From the NCBI GenBank assembly GCA_903930805.1, contig CAIYZZ010000464.1:1-11400 (forward strand): 11,400 bases of DNA, written 5' to 3'. Under the pieces are notes generated by a model. The model had not been told where the DNA came from. It ran no database searches and worked only from the letters and a program-made list of their open reading frames with translations. How positions within the stretch are numbered: the first letter of the stretch is position 1; each line of letters starts with the position of its first letter. This DNA is from an uncultured Rhodocyclaceae bacterium (GTDB lineage Bacteria; Pseudomonadota; Gammaproteobacteria; Burkholderiales; Rhodocyclaceae). Shown here piece after piece: positions 6,661 through 11,400 of this stretch. The translations under genes and the position numbers were made by a program.

Positions 6661-6664
<4 letters not shown>
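5561..6664 (+). CDS. hupS: O2-tolerant group 1d [NiFe] hydrogenase small subunit (HyaA/HoxK/HupS type)
   Basis: The 367-residue electron-transfer subunit of a periplasm-facing, membrane-anchored uptake hydrogenase. A Tat signal peptide begins with SRRDFLGF (residues 17-24) and ends at AHA (43-45). Counting from L46 as mature residue 1, Cys 17, 19, 20, 115, 120 and 149 are all present (C62, C64, C65, C160, C165, C194). This is the six-cysteine set of the [4Fe-3S] proximal cluster known from O2-tolerant enzymes. The distal [4Fe-4S] ligands are H232, C235, C260 and C266; the medial [3Fe-4S] ligands are C275, C294 and C297. A C-terminal helix at about 326-348 anchors the protein in the membrane. 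The start is TTG at 5561: no ATG or GTG start exists between the upstream in-frame stop at 5540 and the Tat motif, and the resulting N-terminus ([18 protein letters not shown]) parallels E. coli HyaA. The ribosome site is weak. The stop overlaps the large-subunit start (ATGA). Confidence 0.97.
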
Positions 6665-8463
<1,799 letters not shown>

Positions 8464-8477
8464 TTCCAGTCGCTGCC

Positions 8478-9179
8478 ATGCAACCGCGCCTGCCTTATAC
8501 CGTTCTGCCCGATACAGGCCCCTTGCCGGATATCCGCATCTATGGCGTTGGCATCCGCCTCTGGCACTGGAGCAATGCGCTGATGATCGTGATCCTGTCG
8601 GTTACCGGCTATTTCATTGGCACACCACCACCGTCCTCGATTGGCGATACCTCCGTGTTGTACTGGATGGGCTGGATACGCTTTATTCACCTTGCCGCCG
8701 GCTATATTTTTGGCGTGCTGAGCCTGATGCGTCTCTGGCTCGCCTTCACCGGGGGGGGCGTAGCTCACCAGTTGTTCGTGCCTGCCTTCTGGCGGGCGAG
8801 CTGGCTGGCGGGTTTTATCAAGCAGGTCGAATGGAACCTGCTGCTCACCGACCGGCCCTTCCGCTATATCGGCCTCAACCCGCTGGGCAATATCGCCATG
8901 GTTTTGCTCTTCCTCATCCCCGGCGCGGTGCTGATCCTCACCGGCTTTGCCATGTACGCCGAGGTGACTGGCCACGACAGTTGGCAGTATGTGGCTTTCG
9001 GTTGGATGACAGCTTTCTTCGGCAATACGCTCGACCTGCACATCCTCCACCGCCTCGCGATGTGGGTGGTGCTCTCCTTCGTCATGGTGCATATCTACAT
9101 CGCCGTGCGCGAAGATATCCTGTCGCGCCAGACCACGGTGAGCACGATGCTCTCGGGCGACCGCCTGTATCGGGATTGA
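8478..9179 (+). CDS. hupC: Ni/Fe-hydrogenase b-type cytochrome subunit (HyaC/HoxZ/HupC type)
   Basis: A 233-residue diheme cytochrome b that anchors the hydrogenase in the inner membrane and passes electrons to quinone. About four transmembrane segments are visible, near 28-48, 66-90, 136-160 and 190-212. His residues in suitable places for heme ligation are H30 (RLWHW), H71 (RFIHLAAGY), H191 (LHILHR) and H205 (FVMVHIY). The segment QLFVPAFWRASW followed by the RP-x(4)-GLNP loop is characteristic of the family. The gene begins 14 bases after the large-subunit stop with only a weak ribosome site. An unbroken run of eight G at 8751-8758 encodes TGGGVAHQLF, where relatives I recall have something like a GNRYA-type sequence. 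Length is conserved, so this is not a frameshift, but the run is worth checking for base-call accuracy. Confidence 0.95.
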   Translation: MQPRLPYTVLPDTGPLPDIRIYGVGIRLWHWSNALMIVILSVTGYFIGTPPPSSIGDTSVLYWMGWIRFIHLAAGYIFGVLSLMRLWLAFTGGGVAHQLFVPAFWRASWLAGFIKQVEWNLLLTDRPFRYIGLNPLGNIAMVLLFLIPGAVLILTGFAMYAEVTGHDSWQYVAFGWMTAFFGNTLDLHILHRLAMWVVLSFVMVHIYIAVREDILSRQTTVSTMLSGDRLYRD

Positions 9180-9184
9180 ACGTG

Positions 9185-9670
9185 ATGACAGGCACGGTAG
9201 TCCTCGGCATCGGCAACCGGCTCTGGGCCGACGAAGGCTTCGGCCCAGCCGTGGTGGATCATCTGGCAAGCGACCAGCGCCTGCCGGCGGGAGTGGAAAC
9301 GCTCGATGGTGGTACGCTGGGGCTCTACCTGTTGCCCTGTGTGCAGCAGGCGCGTCGACTGCTGGTCTTCGATGCCGTCGATTTCGGCCATGCCCCCGGC
9401 GAGATCGTCGTACTACGCGATGAAGAAATTCCGGTTTTCTTCGGCCAGCGTCCGCTCAGCCTGCACCAGACCGGCTTCACCGATGTTCTTGCGGCAGCGC
9501 AATTGACCGGTGCAGCACCCGATACGATTACGCTCATCGGCGTGCAGCCGGAATCGATTGACGATTGGGGCGGCAGCCTCACAGATACCGTGGCAGCGGC
9601 GATCCCGCGCGCCATTGCTCTCGGTCTTGCCGAACTTTCGGCCTGGCAGACAGAAGGAAAGCCACAATGA
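9185..9670 (+). CDS. hupD: Hydrogenase maturation endopeptidase (HyaD/HoxM/HupD type)
   Basis: A 161-residue cytoplasmic protease that removes the C-terminal tail of the large subunit once nickel is in place. The N-terminal [16 protein letters not shown] motif supplies E17. The conserved VFDAVDFG supplies D63, and SLHQTGF supplies H94. These correspond to the three nickel-contacting residues Glu16, Asp62 and His93 of E. coli HybD, so the catalytic set is complete. The frame is open further upstream, inside the cytochrome gene, but only ATG 9185 (or the adjacent GTG 9182) gives the family start. It lies 5 bases after the cytochrome stop. The 3' end overlaps the chemoreceptor start as ATGA. Length is normal. 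Confidence 0.95.
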   Translation: MTGTVVLGIGNRLWADEGFGPAVVDHLASDQRLPAGVETLDGGTLGLYLLPCVQQARRLLVFDAVDFGHAPGEIVVLRDEEIPVFFGQRPLSLHQTGFTDVLAAAQLTGAAPDTITLIGVQPESIDDWGGSLTDTVAAAIPRAIALGLAELSAWQTEGKPQ

Positions 9671-11355
9671 ATACCTACACCAACACTGCGCGCGACGAGG
9701 AAGATCTCAACGCACTGGGTAAGCTGGCCGTCTGGATGTTCCGTGTCGTCGACAACGTCCGCTTGGCGCGTGTCGGCCATGTCATCACGATCATGACCGT
9801 CATGTTGCTGGTGGCGGGCGCCTTGGCGACGGTGGTGACTTTCCATGCGGTGGGCAGCATAGCCAGTGTGTGGCGCAATTTCGACAGCAGTTTGGCTCGG
9901 CGCATCGACCTGCTCGGCCAGTTCCAGCACGCCATGGGTTACGGCGGGCTCGCCCAGCACTGGCCGGCAGCGGCAACGGGTGATGCGACGGCGAAAAGCG
10001 CAGTTCAGGGTGATATCGCCAAGGTCCGCGAAGCCTTTGCCGCTTATCTGCAAGCGAATCCGAACGCTGCCGAAAAAGAGGCGCTGGCTACCCTCGAAAT
10101 GACGTTGGTCACCTACGAGCGTGGTGGTACGACGATTGACCCGAGTGCCGCGATTGGCGCGCTGACGAGCCTGCGCGAATTACTGCAAAAACAGCGACTC
10201 GAAGGCGCCAATGCGGTCGAGGATGCCGTCTGGCGTCTCTCGACGACCGTCGGCGGGGTGATGATGGGTATTTTCGCCTTCCTATTATTCTTCGGCCTGT
10301 TCTTTTTCTGGTTCCTGCGCTTCCGTATCTCCAAGCCGCTCGAGTTGATGGATTCGACGATGCAGCGCCTGGTCAAGGGCGACACTGCGGTGCCGATCGG
10401 ATATACCGACAAGACTGACGAGATCGGTGAAATGGCCCGTGCGGTCAGTGTTTTCAAGGACAACGCCATCGCCAAGGCCGGCATGGAGGAACAGAAGGCA
10501 CAGATTACCGCGAGCGTGCGTAGCACCACAGCGGAGTTGGTTGAGCAATCGCGCCAGGTCCGCCAGGCCATGACCGATCAGTCAACGTCCGCTTCGACGA
10601 TGTCAGCGGCTGCCGAGGAACTGTCGGTAAGTATTGACCAGGTGGCACAGAATGCGGGCAGTGCGCTCGCCCTGACCCGCGAAACGGCTGAAGCGGTCGA
10701 GGCGGGGCGTGGTGTCGTGCGCCAGACCATTCAGGCGATGGAGCATACTTCCAGCCTCGTCGCCCAGGCCGCCGACAAGGTGCATGACTTGGGCGAGCAG
10801 AGCCAGCAAATCCAGACTATCGTCGCTACCATTCAGGGCATCGCCAAGCAGACCGATCTGCTGGCGCTCAACGCCACCATCGAAGCGGCGCGTGCGGGGG
10901 AGACAGGACGTGGTTTTGCCGTCGTAGCCGACGATGTACGCAAGCTGGCCGAACGCAGCAACCAGTCTGCCCACGACATTCACTCGATTCTGTCCACCAT
11001 CAATGGCCAAGTCATGCGCGTCACGGAAAATGTTGTCTCGGCAGCGGAGAAAGCACAGGAAAGCGCGGCGGGGTCACGTCAGATCGAGCAGGCGCTCATT
11101 GCCATTTCCAAACGTTCCGAGCAGGTGGTCGTGGCCGTGGGCGACATCGCCAATGCAGCGCAAGAACAGAGCAGTTCCGGGCACGAGATTGCCCGTCAGG
11201 TCGAACATGTTGCCAGCAATGCGGAGACGACACTGGATTCGATCAAGCAGGTCGACCAACTGGTAGCCGATCTCAACAACAAGATGGCTTCGCTTGATGG
11301 GACGGGTGGTTCAACCAAGCTCCAGCAAGGCGTTCGGCTGACGTCAAGGCGCTGA
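9667..11355 (+). CDS. Methyl-accepting chemotaxis protein, last gene of the hydrogenase operon
   Basis: A 562-residue transmembrane chemoreceptor. A cytoplasmic N-terminal stretch (1-36) precedes TM1 (about 37-60). A periplasmic region (about 61-193) follows with [23 protein letters not shown] at 72-94, then TM2 (about 194-218), a HAMP domain (about 217-270), and a long coiled-coil MCP signalling domain. The hairpin tip is recognisable at about 390-430: [37 protein letters not shown]. No C-terminal CheR-tethering pentapeptide is seen. The ligand cannot be read from the sequence. The start chosen is ATG 9667, which has an AGGA about nine bases upstream and overlaps the protease stop by 4 bases; an upstream in-frame ATG at 9565 lies inside the protease gene and is less likely. 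The position suggests co-expression with the hydrogenase and possibly a role in H2 or energy taxis; that part is inference. Confidence 0.95.
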   Translation: MNTYTNTARDEEDLNALGKLAVWMFRVVDNVRLARVGHVITIMTVMLLVAGALATVVTFHAVGSIASVWRNFDSSLARRIDLLGQFQHAMGYGGLAQHWPAAATGDATAKSAVQGDIAKVREAFAAYLQANPNAAEKEALATLEMTLVTYERGGTTIDPSAAIGALTSLRELLQKQRLEGANAVEDAVWRLSTTVGGVMMGIFAFLLFFGLFFFWFLRFRISKPLELMDSTMQRLVKGDTAVPIGYTDKTDEIGEMARAVSVFKDNAIAKAGMEEQKAQITASVRSTTAELVEQSRQVRQAMTDQSTSASTMSAAAEELSVSIDQVAQNAGSALALTRETAEAVEAGRGVVRQTIQAMEHTSSLVAQAADKVHDLGEQSQQIQTIVATIQGIAKQTDLLALNATIEAARAGETGRGFAVVADDVRKLAERSNQSAHDIHSILSTINGQVMRVTENVVSAAEKAQESAAGSRQIEQALIAISKRSEQVVVAVGDIANAAQEQSSSGHEIARQVEHVASNAETTLDSIKQVDQLVADLNNKMASLDGTGGSTKLQQGVRLTSRR

Positions 11356-11382
11356 CGGGCCGTCCTGCCAGCGCCGACTTTT
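11348..11382 (+). terminator. Possible rho-independent terminator overlapping the chemoreceptor stop codon
   Basis: GGCGCTG at 11348-11354 pairs perfectly with CAGCGCC at 11369-11375 across a 14-base loop, and TTTT follows at 11379-11382. The loop can alternatively form a small GACGG/CCGTC hairpin at 11354-11364. The stem is GC-rich, but the T run is short and starts three bases after it, so this is a moderate to weak terminator candidate. If real, the operon ends with the chemoreceptor. The remaining bases to 11400 show no gene. Confidence 0.35.
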
Positions 11383-11400
11383 CGGTGCTGATTGGGTATC

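Noticed and set aside
8831..9184. Upstream extension of the maturation protease to an ATG inside the cytochrome gene
   Set aside because: The added 118 residues are an out-of-frame reading of the cytochrome. The family N-terminus starts at ATG 9185.

Overview
The window is high-GC proteobacterial DNA with tightly packed, overlapping genes. The protein families (a ChrA/ChrB chromate cassette, a HoxK/HyaA-type membrane-bound [NiFe] hydrogenase, a HAMP/MCP chemoreceptor) fit a betaproteobacterium, possibly of the Rhodocyclales type. That placement is inferred from gene content and codon style and was not tested. No RNA genes, insertion sequences, CRISPR arrays or phage genes were seen.

Left part (1-4018): a truncated DUF4395-type membrane gene leaves the window on the minus strand and diverges from a TauE/SafE-family anion permease on the plus strand. 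The permease converges, with a 4-base overlap, on a minus-strand chromate cassette transcribed from about 4018 leftward. This cassette consists of full-length ChrB (sensor/regulator type), then ChrA (two-domain chromate efflux pump, start overlapping the chrB stop), then a short ChrB C-terminal-domain protein. A perfect 18-bp palindrome lies just upstream of the chrB start codon and is a good operator candidate.

Middle (4019-5560): a plus-strand winged-helix/Fic-domain protein diverges from chrB. Its Fic signature is degenerate: Gln stands where the catalytic His is expected. A recognisable inhibitory-helix motif is kept.

Right part (5561-11355): a compact operon of hydrogenase small subunit, large subunit, b-type cytochrome, maturation endopeptidase and a membrane chemoreceptor. 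Three of the four junctions are 4-base overlaps or gaps of 5 bases; the fourth is a 14-base gap. The small subunit carries all six cysteines of the [4Fe-3S] proximal cluster at exactly the HoxK mature positions, so this is very probably an O2-tolerant group 1d uptake hydrogenase. Electrons from H2 would pass through the small-subunit clusters to the cytochrome and on to the quinone pool. A near-consensus FNR/ANR/FixK-type box sits about 41 bases upstream of a plausible transcription start, which points to low-oxygen induction. The most unusual point is that the chemoreceptor is the last gene of this operon and its start codon overlaps the stop of the maturation protease. This suggests a link between H2 oxidation (or the redox state it creates) and taxis. 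A stem-loop overlapping the chemoreceptor stop codon may end the operon.
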